The position numbers and the translations under genes are program-made. This document shows positions 24,257 through 33,108 of a DNA stretch of 64,000 nt, in pieces. This DNA comes from JAOUJD01 sp963726405 (lineage in GTDB: Bacteria > Pseudomonadota > Gammaproteobacteria > Burkholderiales > Burkholderiaceae_F): positions 62,001-126,000 of the forward strand of contig CAVSCF010000006.1 of the NCBI GenBank assembly GCA_963726405.1, read 5' to 3'. Positions within the stretch are counted from its first letter, which is position 1, and every line of letters starts with the position of its first letter. A model generated the notes under the pieces. It did not search any database and had not been told where the DNA came from. It worked only from the letters and a program-made list of their open reading frames with translations.

Positions 24257-25219
24257 CGACAGATCGCGACGACGCGGCAACACGCCGCTACCGCGAGGCG
24301 AGCGCGGAACTGGACGAGCGACCGTCAGCGGCCGCGCGCGCGGCCATCCTCGCCGCCGCGGCGCGGCACGTCGAAGCGAAGCCGCGCGCGGCCGATGCGC
24401 CTCGCGTTTCCCATCGTCGTCGCTGGCCGCTCGCCGCGGCTGCGGCGGTGCTGTTGTCCTCGCTCGCGGTGATGATGGCGCAGCGAACCGCCGAGGAAAT
24501 GCCGACCTTCACGGCGCCGGCCGGGTCGCAGGACCGGGCACCGGCGGCTTCCGTGCCGCCCGCGCCCGTCCCCTCCGTGGCCATTGATCAAAGGCAGGAT
24601 TCGCCGCCTCCGCCGCCGACTGCCGCAGCCGAGCCGCAGGTGTCCGGGAAGAACGCCGTTGGCGAAGCGCCTGGTGCGGGCACCGTGGCTCCCGGGTGTG
24701 CGATTGAAGAAGTCGGCGCCGGACGGCGCCCCTGACGAGCGCGCCAACGTCGCATCGACGGTGCCGGAGCGGAGAGATGAGCCGACGGTTGCGGCAGACA
24801 CGGCGAAATCTCGCGCACCAGCGCAAGGTGAGCGGGAAACGTCGAGCGCCGAGGCGCGCCGCGCGTTGCCCGCGGCTCCTCCGCAGCCGTCGGCAGCGGT
24901 GCCCGTTCCCGCCGAGGCCGTCACCGGCCGCAGTGCGCGCGATGCGGCCGGGGCCGAACCGGCCCCCGCGTACCGGGCGGCACGCAAGGAACTCGCGCCC
25001 GCTGCGGCGCCTGCGGTGAGGGGCGCTGTGGGAGAGGAAGCGCTTCGCGACTTCGAGCGGTCAGCGCAGGACTGGCTCGACCGCATCGTCAAGCTGCGCG
25101 GCGAAGGACGCCACGCCGATGCCGACGCCGAACTGAAGCGCTTCCGCGAGCGCTATCCGGAGGTGCAGGTGCCGTCAGCGGCGTTGCCGCCGGCCGCTCC
25201 GGTCACCGGAACGCGCTGA
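24253..25219 (+). pseudogene. Membrane partner of the ECF sigma factor, split by a one-base frameshift
   Basis: ATG 24253 overlaps the sigma-factor stop and has GGAGG at the right distance. The N-terminal ~60 residues are cytoplasmic and basic, then one membrane helix (RRRWPLAAAAAVLLSSLAVM), then a Pro/Ala-rich periplasmic stretch. In the frame as written it stops at 24735. Removing one base from CCCGGG at 24691-24696 joins it to the frame ending at 25219, whose C-terminus (WLDRIVKLRGEGRHADADAEL, FRERYPEVQVP) is the conserved tail of this gene family. Rejoined length ~321 aa. It is probably an anti-sigma or envelope sensor. Pseudogene versus sequencing error is unresolved. Confidence 0.72.
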
Positions 25220-25222
25220 GCA

Positions 25223-25615
25223 TCAAAGGGCGTTCATCACGCGGACGAGGCGTTCGCGCACCTCGCTCGCCACCTTTGCAAGTTCGGGGCTCGAGGACAA
25301 CTGGCTCATCACGCCAGGGTCCATGAAGTCCACGTGAATCCGGGCGGCCTCGTCTTCGCGCACGGTGACGTTGCAGGGAAGCAGGAGGCCGACGGTCGGT
25401 TCCGCTTCCAGCGCGCGCTTGGCGAGCGGCGGATTGCACGCCCCGAGGATGCGATACGGCCGGACGTCGGCATCCAGCTTCTTCTTCATCGTGGCCTTGA
25501 CGTCGATCTCGGTGAGGATGCCGAAACCCTCTTTCGCCAGTTCCGCCGAGACCTTCTCGATCGCCGCATCGAATCCGAGGTTGACGGTCTTGCCGAAGCC
25601 ATATGTGCTTTGCAT
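25223..25615 (-). CDS. DUF302 family protein
   Basis: 130-aa protein with the full DUF302 pattern: YGFGKTVNLGFDAAIEKV, EGFGILTEIDVKATMKKKL, YRILGACNPPLAKRALE and GLLLPCNVTVRE. The two Cys (ACNPP and LPCNV) are conserved in many members. The family fold is known; its function is not, though members often sit with sulfur or stress genes. It converges on the frameshifted sigma-partner gene (stops 3 bases apart) and is divergent from the next ORF. Confidence 0.9.
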   Translation of the reverse strand: MQSTYGFGKTVNLGFDAAIEKVSAELAKEGFGILTEIDVKATMKKKLDADVRPYRILGACNPPLAKRALEAEPTVGLLLPCNVTVREDEAARIHVDFMDPGVMSQLSSSPELAKVASEVRERLVRVMNAL

Positions 25616-25700
25616 TGGGTTCTCCTGTCTTGAACCGGAATGGGGGAATGCGGCGGCCGCGATAGCCCGGCGGCCGAGTGAGCAAGTGGTCGTCTACAGT

Positions 25701-26078
25701 ATGCCGATGCTGCCGCCCGCTGCTGTCGTACTTCTCGATTCCGTGACCGAGGTCACTAGCGCGCATGGCGACCGCTTCGTGGTCACCGGCTCGCACGGCG
25801 GACAGAGCGCCGGGCGCTATGCGCTGGCGGTGAATGCGCGACTCTACGTATTCAACGATGCCGGGATCGGCAAGGACGAAGCCGGCATTGCCGCGCTCGC
25901 CATGCTCGACGCTGCCGCTCGGCCCGCGGTCGCGGTGGCGCACACCTCCGCGCGCATCGGAGAAGCGGCCGATACCTGGAGCGGCGGCGTCATCTCACGT
26001 GTCAACGCGGCGGCCGCCGTGCTGGGTTACCGCGAAGGCGAGCCGCTGCGGAGCGCGATCGAAAGGCGTCTTTCCTAG
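25701..26078 (+). CDS. Conserved hypothetical protein, 125 aa
   Basis: Small soluble protein starting at ATG 25701 (ATG 25707 is also possible). It carries a run of motifs that look conserved: VTGSHGGQSAGRYAL, FNDAGIGKDEAGIAAL, AVAHTSARIGEA and GGVISRVNAAAAVLG. The glycine-rich SHGG and FNDAG.G motifs suggest a small-molecule-binding site. I do not recognise the family and assign no function. Its stop overlaps the convergent exonuclease gene by 4 bases. Confidence 0.65.
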   Translation: MPMLPPAAVVLLDSVTEVTSAHGDRFVVTGSHGGQSAGRYALAVNARLYVFNDAGIGKDEAGIAALAMLDAAARPAVAVAHTSARIGEAADTWSGGVISRVNAAAAVLGYREGEPLRSAIERRLS

Positions 26079-27508
26079 GCGGCGCCGAGTTCGACGTGTT
26101 CGAGCGGCCACGGGGACTCCGGCGAGAATGCGCGGATGGCGAGGCGGGCCGCGTCGGCTTCGAAAATCCGCGGCGTGCTCGTCGCGAGGGCCTGTGCCGC
26201 CTCCTGCGTCTTCACCGTTCCGAGCCAGCACCAGCGGTCGAACACGTGCCAGTCCTCGCGAAAGCGGCCGTCATTGCGCTCGGCCAGAGCAACGGCCCCG
26301 CGATACGGCCACGCCGGCATCAGCCAGGGAGCGAGCGCATCACGAAGCCGGGCGGCGTGCGTATCGCGCGACTCCTCGCCCACGCAGGCGCCGGCGCAGC
26401 GGTTCAACTGACGATTGAAGCAGGGCGCGCCGTCGTCGGCGGCCGCGCGCCGGCCTTCGAGTCCCAGCGTCTTCAGGCACAGCGTGTGTTCGGTCGCGAG
26501 ATGCGCGAGGAACTGGCGGGCCGAGGCGCGCGACGAGAATGGCCCGTAGCTCGCACCGAGGTGCGCCAGATCGAAGTCGAGTGCCCGGGAGAACACCGGG
26601 CGTTGACGCTCGTCGAGTTGCATTACTACCTGGTTCTCGCGCCGACGGAGTGCGACGTTGTGCGCCGGAAGTCGCGTCTTGACCAGTTCGGATTCGCGCA
26701 GCAGCGCGCCGAACTCGCCCGCGGTTTCCTCCCACTCCAGTCGATGGATTTCCTGCGACAGCCGCAGATCGCGCGACGTCCGGTGTTCGTCATTGAAGTG
26801 GCTGGCCACGCGTGTCCGGACGTCGATGCTCTTGCCGATATAGATCGGGTGCTCGTTGAGCCCGTAGAAGAGATAGACGCCGGGCGCGTGGGGCAGCGCG
26901 TCGAGTGCATCGGGTGGCAGATGCGGCGGCAGGCTCGGGTGCCTGAGCACGGCCTGCACCGCGTTCTCGATCTCGGCCGGGGGATGCCGGGCACACCAGG
27001 TCTGCAGCAGCCGCCACAGCACGCGTGCATCGCCGAGCGCCCGATGGCGCTGTTCGCCCGCGATGTCGAAGCGGTCGATCAGGGCGTCGAGCGTATGCGG
27101 TGCGCGGTCCGGATACAGCGCGCGACTCAGGCGGACGGTGCACAGCGTCTTTGCGTGGAAGGCCAGGCCGGAACGCGCGAACTCGGCGCGCAGGAAACCA
27201 TAGTCGAAGCGGGCGTTGTGGGCGACGAAGACGGCGCCGTCGAGGCGGTCGATCAGTTGCTGCGCGACCTGCTCGAAGGTCGGAGCGCGCCGCACCATCT
27301 CGTTCGTGATGCCGGTCAGCCACTCGATCTCCGGCGGGATCGGAACGCCGGGGTTGACGAGCGTCGACCATTCGTCGATCCGCGTCGATTCGCCGTCGAT
27401 GTCGACGCACACCAGCCCGATCTCGGTCACGCGCTCGCGCGTCGGGCTCGAACCCGTCGTTTCGACGTCGACGAACGCCAGGCGGGGTGCGAAAGCGGGG
27501 ATGGACAC
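26075..27508 (-). CDS. DEDD exonuclease fused to a UvrC/Cho-like GIY-YIG nuclease
   Basis: ~477-aa fusion enzyme. Domain 1 (residues ~8-170) is a DnaQ-type 3'-5' exonuclease: FVDVETTGSSP, VFVAHNARFDYGFL and HRALGDARVL supply the acidic and His residues of a DEDDh site. Domain 2 (~205-290) is a GIY-YIG endonuclease, GVYLFYGLNEHPIYIGKS. It is followed by UvrC-like sequence with the Cys pattern C-x7-C-x3-C (CFNRQLNRCAGAC) plus an earlier Cys, the arrangement of the UvrC iron-sulfur motif. No UvrB-binding or C-terminal UvrC nuclease half is present, as in Cho. GTG 27508 is preferred; GTG 27625 is possible. Likely role: DNA repair. Confidence 0.88.
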   Translation of the reverse strand: MSIPAFAPRLAFVDVETTGSSPTRERVTEIGLVCVDIDGESTRIDEWSTLVNPGVPIPPEIEWLTGITNEMVRRAPTFEQVAQQLIDRLDGAVFVAHNARFDYGFLRAEFARSGLAFHAKTLCTVRLSRALYPDRAPHTLDALIDRFDIAGEQRHRALGDARVLWRLLQTWCARHPPAEIENAVQAVLRHPSLPPHLPPDALDALPHAPGVYLFYGLNEHPIYIGKSIDVRTRVASHFNDEHRTSRDLRLSQEIHRLEWEETAGEFGALLRESELVKTRLPAHNVALRRRENQVVMQLDERQRPVFSRALDFDLAHLGASYGPFSSRASARQFLAHLATEHTLCLKTLGLEGRRAAADDGAPCFNRQLNRCAGACVGEESRDTHAARLRDALAPWLMPAWPYRGAVALAERNDGRFREDWHVFDRWCWLGTVKTQEAAQALATSTPRIFEADAARLAIRAFSPESPWPLEHVELGAA

Positions 27509-27669
27509 GGGGGCGGCAAGGCTGAGGTCGGCAGGTAGGCGCCGATTATCGGCCGGGTCGCTGCTCGCGCCACGCGATCGCCATCGCGCGGGCCGGGCAT
27601 ACTTGCCGCTTGCAGCGCGTGCCACCGCTCACGAGGCGTACGGCCCGCGACAAGAATCGGAGACATGCC

Positions 27670-30600
27670 ATGACGAGTTCCCCGGAAGCGGACAAGGCCG
27701 CCCGCCTGTCCGCCGTAGCGGCGTTGATCGAGCAGCGCGTCGAGCGTGGAGAGCGGGATGCCATCCTGACGTTCGCGGCGAGCTACTTCCAGCGGATCGA
27801 CCCGGAGGACATCGCAGCGCGCGACGTCGAGGACCTCTACGGCGCGCTGCTGTCGCACTGGCAGTTGGCCCAGCGGCGCGAACCGAACAAGCCGAAGATC
27901 CGCGTGCTCAACCCTGTTGCGGGCGAGCACGGCTGGTCGTCGCGCCACACGGTCATCGAGATCGTCAACGACGACATGCCATTCCTGGTCGATACGGCTT
28001 CGATGGAGGTCAATCGCCAGGGGCTGACGCTGCACCTGATCGTGCATCCGATCTTCGCCGTTGCGCGCGACGCGAGCGGCGTCCTGAAAGGACTGTATCC
28101 CCGCGAAGAGAAGCCGGACGCGGCGCGTGAGTCGTTCATGCACATCGAGGTGGACCGCCTCGCCGACCCGATGGCTCGCGCCCAGCTCGCCGAGGGCATC
28201 GAGCGCGTGCTCAACGACGTTCGCGCCGCCGTCACCGACTGGAAGCCGATGGTGGCGCAGCTGCGCGCGGTGATCGGCGAGATCGATCGCCAGCCGCCGC
28301 CGCTGTCCCGCGAGGAAGTCGGCGAGAACCGCGACTTCCTGCAGTGGCTGGCGGAGGACCATTTGCTCCTGCTCGGCTACCGTCAGCACGATCTCGTCGG
28401 CACCGACGGCGACCTGGCCCTCAAGGTGGTGCCGGGTACCGGGCTCGGCATGCTGCGCGAGACGCCGGGCGCCGCGAACGACGCGTCGAACCTGGTCGCG
28501 CTCCCGCCACAGGCGCGCTCACTCGCGAAGTCGCAGTCGCCGCTGCTGATGGTGACGAAGGCGAATGCGCGGTCCACCGTCCATCGGCCGGGCTACATCG
28601 ACTACATCGGCGTGAAGCGCTATGGCACCGCCGGCGAGGTGATAGGGGAACATCGCTTTCTCGGCCTCTTTACCTCGACGACCTACAGCGCGCGGGTGAC
28701 GGAAATCCCGCTGCTGCGCGGCAAGGTGCGGTATGTGTCCGAGCGCGCGGGCCTTGCGCCTGCCAGCCACCTCGGCAAGGCACTCGCGCACATCCTCGAG
28801 ACCTACCCGCGGGACGAGTTGTTCCAGATCTCGGCGGAGGAGCTGTTCGAGATCGCCAACGGCATCCTGCAGCTGGGCGAGCGCCAGCGCTTTCGCCTCT
28901 TCATCCGGCGCGATCCCTTCGAACGGTTCGTCTCGTGCCTGATCTACGTCCCGCGCGAGAACTACTCGACCGGGCTGCGGCGCAAGTTCCAGTCGATCCT
29001 GTTGCAGGCGTTCGAAGGCACGTCGGCGGACTTCGACGTGCTGCTGACCGACGCGGTGCTGGCGCGCATCCACATGACGGTTCGGACGACACCGGGCCGG
29101 ATTCCCGCCTACGACCGCCGCGAGGTCGAGCGGCGCCTGGCCGACGCGGCGCGGCGCTGGGAAGACGACCTGCGCCAGGCGCTGACCGACGAGGAGGGCG
29201 AAGCGCGCTCGGCGCAGCTGTTCAAGCGCTTCGGCAACTCGTTTCCCGCGTCGTACCGCGAGAACGTATCGCCGCGCGCCGCGGTGGCGGACGTGCAGCG
29301 GCTCGACGGCCTCGCGCTCGGCGGCCTGGCCCTGAACCTCTATCGCCCGCTGGAGGCGCCGTCGAACCGGCTCGGATTCAAGGTGTATCGCGCCGGCGAA
29401 CCGGTGGCGCTGTCCGAGTCGCTGCCGATGCTCGAGCACATGGGCGTGCGCGTGCTCTCGGAACAGCCGTACGAAGTCGGGCCCGAACGCGGCGACCCGT
29501 TCTGGATCCATGACTTCGACCTCGATCTCGTGGGCCATGAAGAGATCGACGCGGAGAACATCGCTCCGCTGTTCGAGGATGCGTTCCGCCGCGTGGTGAC
29601 GGGCGCCGTCGAGAACGACGACTTCAACCGGCTCGTCCTGCTGGCGTCGCTGTCGGCCGACGAGATCACGGTGCTGCGGGCCTATGCGAAGTACATGCGG
29701 CAGATCGGCTTCGCGCTCTCGCAGACCTTCATCGAGGCGACGCTGGCGCACCAGGCGCGCATCGCGCGATTGCTGGTGCAGCTGTTCAAGCTTCGCTTCG
29801 ACCCGCAAGCGGCCGACCCGACCGCCGCGACCAGCCAGGTCAACGCGATCGAGCAGGCGCTGGAGAAGGTGAGCAGCCTGAGCGAGGACCGTGTCTTGCG
29901 GCAGTACCTCGCCCTGATCCTCGCCACGTCACGCACGAACTACTGGCGCACAGGACTGGGTGCCAGCGGAGACGACGGCCCGCGCCGGCCCTTCCTGTCG
30001 TTCAAGTTCGACCCGGCGAAGGTTCCCGGCCTGCCCGAACCGCGGCCGATGTTCGAGATCTTCGTGTACTCGCCGCGCTTCGAGGGCGTTCACCTGCGGG
30101 GTGGCAAGGTCGCGCGCGGCGGCCTCCGGTGGTCTGACCGTCCGGAAGACTTCCGCACCGAGGTGCTGGGCCTGGTGAAGGCACAGATGGTGAAGAACAC
30201 CGTCATCGTGCCGGTCGGCAGCAAGGGCGGGTTCGTGCTGAAGAAGGCGCCGCCGGCCACCGACCGCGACGCGCTGCTGAAGGAAGGCATCGCCTGCTAC
30301 CAGAACTACCTGCGCGGCCTGCTCGACCTGACCGACAACCTGATGGGCGGCAAGGTCGTGCCGCCCCCGCAAGTCGTGCGGCACGATGGCGACGATCCGT
30401 ATCTCGTCGTCGCCGCCGACAAGGGAACGGCGACGTTCTCCGACTACGCGAACGCGATCAGCCGCGAGTACGGCCACTGGCTGGACGACGCCTTCGCGTC
30501 CGGGGGCAGCGCGGGCTACGACCACAAGAAAATGGGCATCACCGCGCGCGGCGCCTGGGAAAGCGTCAAGCGGCACTTCCGGGAACTCGGCATCGACACG

Positions 30601-32484
30601 CAGTCGACCGACTTCACGGTGGTCGGCATCGGCGACATGTCCGGCGACGTGTTCGGCAACGGGATGCTGCTGTCGCGGCACATCCGGCTCGTCGCGGCCT
30701 TCGACCACCGGCATGTGTTCCTCGACCCGAATCCCGATCCCGCGGCAACCTTCGCGGAGCGCGAACGGCTTTTCGCGCTGCCGCGTTCGTCGTGGGCCGA
30801 CTACAACCAGGCGTTGATCTCCGAGGGCGGCGGCATCTGGGCGCGGTCGGAGAAGTCCATTCCCGTTTCGCCGCAGGTCAAGGCGGTGCTCGGCATCGAA
30901 GCGGCGCGCCTGACGCCCGCCGAGCTGATCTCGGCGATCCTGAAAGCGCCGGTCGATCTGCTCTACAACGGCGGCATCGGCACCTACGTGAAGTCTTCGG
31001 GCGAGACGCACGCCGACGTCGGCGACCGCGCCAACGACACGGTCCGGATCGACGGGAGGGAACTGCGCTGCAAGGTCGTGGGCGAGGGGGGCAACCTCGG
31101 CTTCACGCAGCTCGGCCGCGTCGAGGCCGCCCTGGCGGGTGTTCGGCTGTACACCGACGCCATCGACAACTCGGCGGGCGTGGACACGTCGGACCACGAG
31201 GTCAACATCAAGATCCTGCTGAGCCTGCCGATCGCCGAGGGCGAGCTCACCGAGAAGCAGCGCAACGCCCTGCTCGCCGAGATGACCGACGAGGTCGCCC
31301 AGCTGGTGCTGCGCGACAACTACTTCCAGACGCAATCGCTGTCGGTGTCCGGACGCGCGGGCGGACGGCTGCTTGACCACCAGCAGCGCTTCATTCGCTT
31401 CCTCGAAAAGGAGGGTCGACTGAACCGGGCGCTGGAGTACCTGCCGTCCGACGAGGAGATCGACGAGCGCCGCACCCGGGGCGTCGCATTGACCGGCCCG
31501 GAGCGCGCCGTCCTGCTGGCCTACTCGAAGATGTGGCTGTTCGACACGCTGCTCGCGTCCGACCTGCTCGAGGACCCGTGGGTCGCCACCGGGCTGCAGC
31601 GCTACTTTCCGGTCCCGTTGCGCGAGCGCTTCGGTCCCTACATCGAACGGCACCCGCTGAGGCGCGAGATCATCGCCACGCACGTCCTGAACAGCATGGT
31701 GAATCGGGTCGGCGCGACCTTCGTGCATCGACTGATGGAGGCCACCGGCGCGACACCTCCGCAGATCGTGCGCGCCTACCTGCTCGCGCGCGAGGTCTTC
31801 GGGCTGGTGTCGACGTGGGAGGCCATCGAGCGCCTGGACAACGTCGTCGCCGACGAAGTGCAGTCGCAGATGCTGAACGAACTCGGCCGGCGCACCGGTC
31901 GCGCCACGACCTGGTTCCTGCGGTCGCGCCGGCTCGTCGAGCCGATGGACCGAACGATCGCGCGCTTCGCGCCGGCGGCCAGCCAGATGGTCGAGTTCAT
32001 CGCCGGCGCGCCGGCGGGCGCGGCATGGCGCGCGCCGATCGCCGAGCGGCAGCAGGCGCTCGAAGCGAACCGGGTGCCGCGCGACCTGGCCCTGAACGTC
32101 GCCGCGGCCGAGGCGTCGCTCGCCGCTCTGGATATCAGCGAGATCGCCGATGCCGCGCAGCGGCCGTTGCCGGACGTGGCGGCCGGGTACTTCGCCGTGG
32201 GCGAACTGCTCGGCCTGGCCCGTCTGCGCGACCAGGTGGCGAAGCTGCCGGCCGATGGCTACTGGCAGGGCATGGCGAAGACCGCGCTCAACGACGACCT
32301 CGCCGGCCTTCAGCGGCAGATCACAGCCGATGCGCTGAAGGCGGGCGGCGCGGCGGAGTGGGAGCGGTCGCAAAGCGGCGCCATCGGGCGCGCGCGCAAG
32401 ATGCTGGCCGAGCTGGCCGACAGCCGCCACGCCGATCTCGCCATGCTGTCGGTTGCGTTGCGCGAGTTGCGCTCGCTCGCGTAG
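27670..32484 (+). CDS. gdhB: Large NAD-dependent glutamate dehydrogenase
   Basis: 1604-aa enzyme of the ~180-kDa NAD-GDH class, deaminating glutamate to 2-oxoglutarate and ammonium; chiefly catabolic. The N-terminal ~600 residues hold ACT-like regulatory sequence (HTVIEIVNDDMPFLVDT, HPIFAV). The catalytic core follows at ~770-1200: GGLRWSDRPEDFRTEVLGL, VIVPVGSKGGFVLK, GIGDMSGDVFGNGMLLS and a nucleotide-binding KVVGEGGNLGFTQ. Length is typical of the class. ATG 27670 is chosen by homology over upstream codons. It is monocistronic between a divergent nuclease gene and a small membrane protein, and connects nitrogen use with the urea importer in the same window. Confidence 0.95.
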   Translation: MTSSPEADKAARLSAVAALIEQRVERGERDAILTFAASYFQRIDPEDIAARDVEDLYGALLSHWQLAQRREPNKPKIRVLNPVAGEHGWSSRHTVIEIVNDDMPFLVDTASMEVNRQGLTLHLIVHPIFAVARDASGVLKGLYPREEKPDAARESFMHIEVDRLADPMARAQLAEGIERVLNDVRAAVTDWKPMVAQLRAVIGEIDRQPPPLSREEVGENRDFLQWLAEDHLLLLGYRQHDLVGTDGDLALKVVPGTGLGMLRETPGAANDASNLVALPPQARSLAKSQSPLLMVTKANARSTVHRPGYIDYIGVKRYGTAGEVIGEHRFLGLFTSTTYSARVTEIPLLRGKVRYVSERAGLAPASHLGKALAHILETYPRDELFQISAEELFEIANGILQLGERQRFRLFIRRDPFERFVSCLIYVPRENYSTGLRRKFQSILLQAFEGTSADFDVLLTDAVLARIHMTVRTTPGRIPAYDRREVERRLADAARRWEDDLRQALTDEEGEARSAQLFKRFGNSFPASYRENVSPRAAVADVQRLDGLALGGLALNLYRPLEAPSNRLGFKVYRAGEPVALSESLPMLEHMGVRVLSEQPYEVGPERGDPFWIHDFDLDLVGHEEIDAENIAPLFEDAFRRVVTGAVENDDFNRLVLLASLSADEITVLRAYAKYMRQIGFALSQTFIEATLAHQARIARLLVQLFKLRFDPQAADPTAATSQVNAIEQALEKVSSLSEDRVLRQYLALILATSRTNYWRTGLGASGDDGPRRPFLSFKFDPAKVPGLPEPRPMFEIFVYSPRFEGVHLRGGKVARGGLRWSDRPEDFRTEVLGLVKAQMVKNTVIVPVGSKGGFVLKKAPPATDRDALLKEGIACYQNYLRGLLDLTDNLMGGKVVPPPQVVRHDGDDPYLVVAADKGTATFSDYANAISREYGHWLDDAFASGGSAGYDHKKMGITARGAWESVKRHFRELGIDTQSTDFTVVGIGDMSGDVFGNGMLLSRHIRLVAAFDHRHVFLDPNPDPAATFAERERLFALPRSSWADYNQALISEGGGIWARSEKSIPVSPQVKAVLGIEAARLTPAELISAILKAPVDLLYNGGIGTYVKSSGETHADVGDRANDTVRIDGRELRCKVVGEGGNLGFTQLGRVEAALAGVRLYTDAIDNSAGVDTSDHEVNIKILLSLPIAEGELTEKQRNALLAEMTDEVAQLVLRDNYFQTQSLSVSGRAGGRLLDHQQRFIRFLEKEGRLNRALEYLPSDEEIDERRTRGVALTGPERAVLLAYSKMWLFDTLLASDLLEDPWVATGLQRYFPVPLRERFGPYIERHPLRREIIATHVLNSMVNRVGATFVHRLMEATGATPPQIVRAYLLAREVFGLVSTWEAIERLDNVVADEVQSQMLNELGRRTGRATTWFLRSRRLVEPMDRTIARFAPAASQMVEFIAGAPAGAAWRAPIAERQQALEANRVPRDLALNVAAAEASLAALDISEIADAAQRPLPDVAAGYFAVGELLGLARLRDQVAKLPADGYWQGMAKTALNDDLAGLQRQITADALKAGGAAEWERSQSGAIGRARKMLAELADSRHADLAMLSVALRELRSLA

Positions 32485-32685
32485 GGGTCAACTGCTCCAC
32501 ACGGTGGCGGCAGCCGGACAGGCTGGGACGGCTGCGCGACGGACTACCCAGTCGATCCGCCACCTGCCTGTCCAGGACCGCCGCCGGAGTGCGAGCGCCT
32601 CGAGCATGCTTCGCGCCTTCAGGCTTGCACGAGACGAAACCTCGGGAGTTCTCTCCCGCTCCGCTACCCGCTTCAGGAGAAGCCG

Positions 32686-33030
32686 ATGGCAGCCCACCTG
32701 AAGGATCGCTTCACGCCGACCGCGGTCGGCCTGGTGTCGCGCGCGTGGGTGATCGAGGAGGTCGAACGACGCGTTCCGGACCGCGCGCGCCACGCCGTGT
32801 TGATCGAAGAACTGGTGGCTTACGAGCCGCCTCGCCACCACGCGTTTCGCAACATGTTCCTGTTCTGGGCCTTCGCCATATCGGCGTCCACGCTCGCCGG
32901 CGCGCTGGACCTTCCGCGCTGGAGCGGTTTCGTCGCCGTCGTCGTGCTGTTCGCGTGGCTCGCCCGTCTTCTCGCGATCAAGGCGCTACGCTGGCACCTC
33001 GACCGGCTGGTCGCCGCATCGCAAGAATGA
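32686..33030 (+). CDS. Small two-helix membrane protein of unknown function
   Basis: 114-aa protein starting at ATG 32686 after AGGAGAAGCCG. Residues ~1-58 are soluble, with EEVERRVPDRARHAVLIEEL. Two hydrophobic helices follow (~60-76 and ~82-99: FLFWAFAISASTLAG, GFVAVVVLFAWLARLLAI), then a basic tail. No family recognised. The 200 bases before it, after the glutamate dehydrogenase stop, hold no gene that I can support. Confidence 0.6.
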   Translation: MAAHLKDRFTPTAVGLVSRAWVIEEVERRVPDRARHAVLIEELVAYEPPRHHAFRNMFLFWAFAISASTLAGALDLPRWSGFVAVVVLFAWLARLLAIKALRWHLDRLVAASQE

Positions 33031-33108
33031 TCGTTCTCGACCGCCCGTAGCGCGGCTGTCGCCTCGCGCCGTGCGCGTGAGTGTCGCGACGGCGCAGCGT
33101 CGCCGGCT

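Noticed and set aside
29929..32430. 833-aa open frame opposite the glutamate dehydrogenase.
   Set aside because: Antisense shadow, rich in Arg/His/Gly with no motifs.
32485..32685. Possible small gene or repeat between gdhB and the small membrane protein.
   Set aside because: No start with RBS, no stem-loop or homology recognised; only a normal RBS for the next gene.
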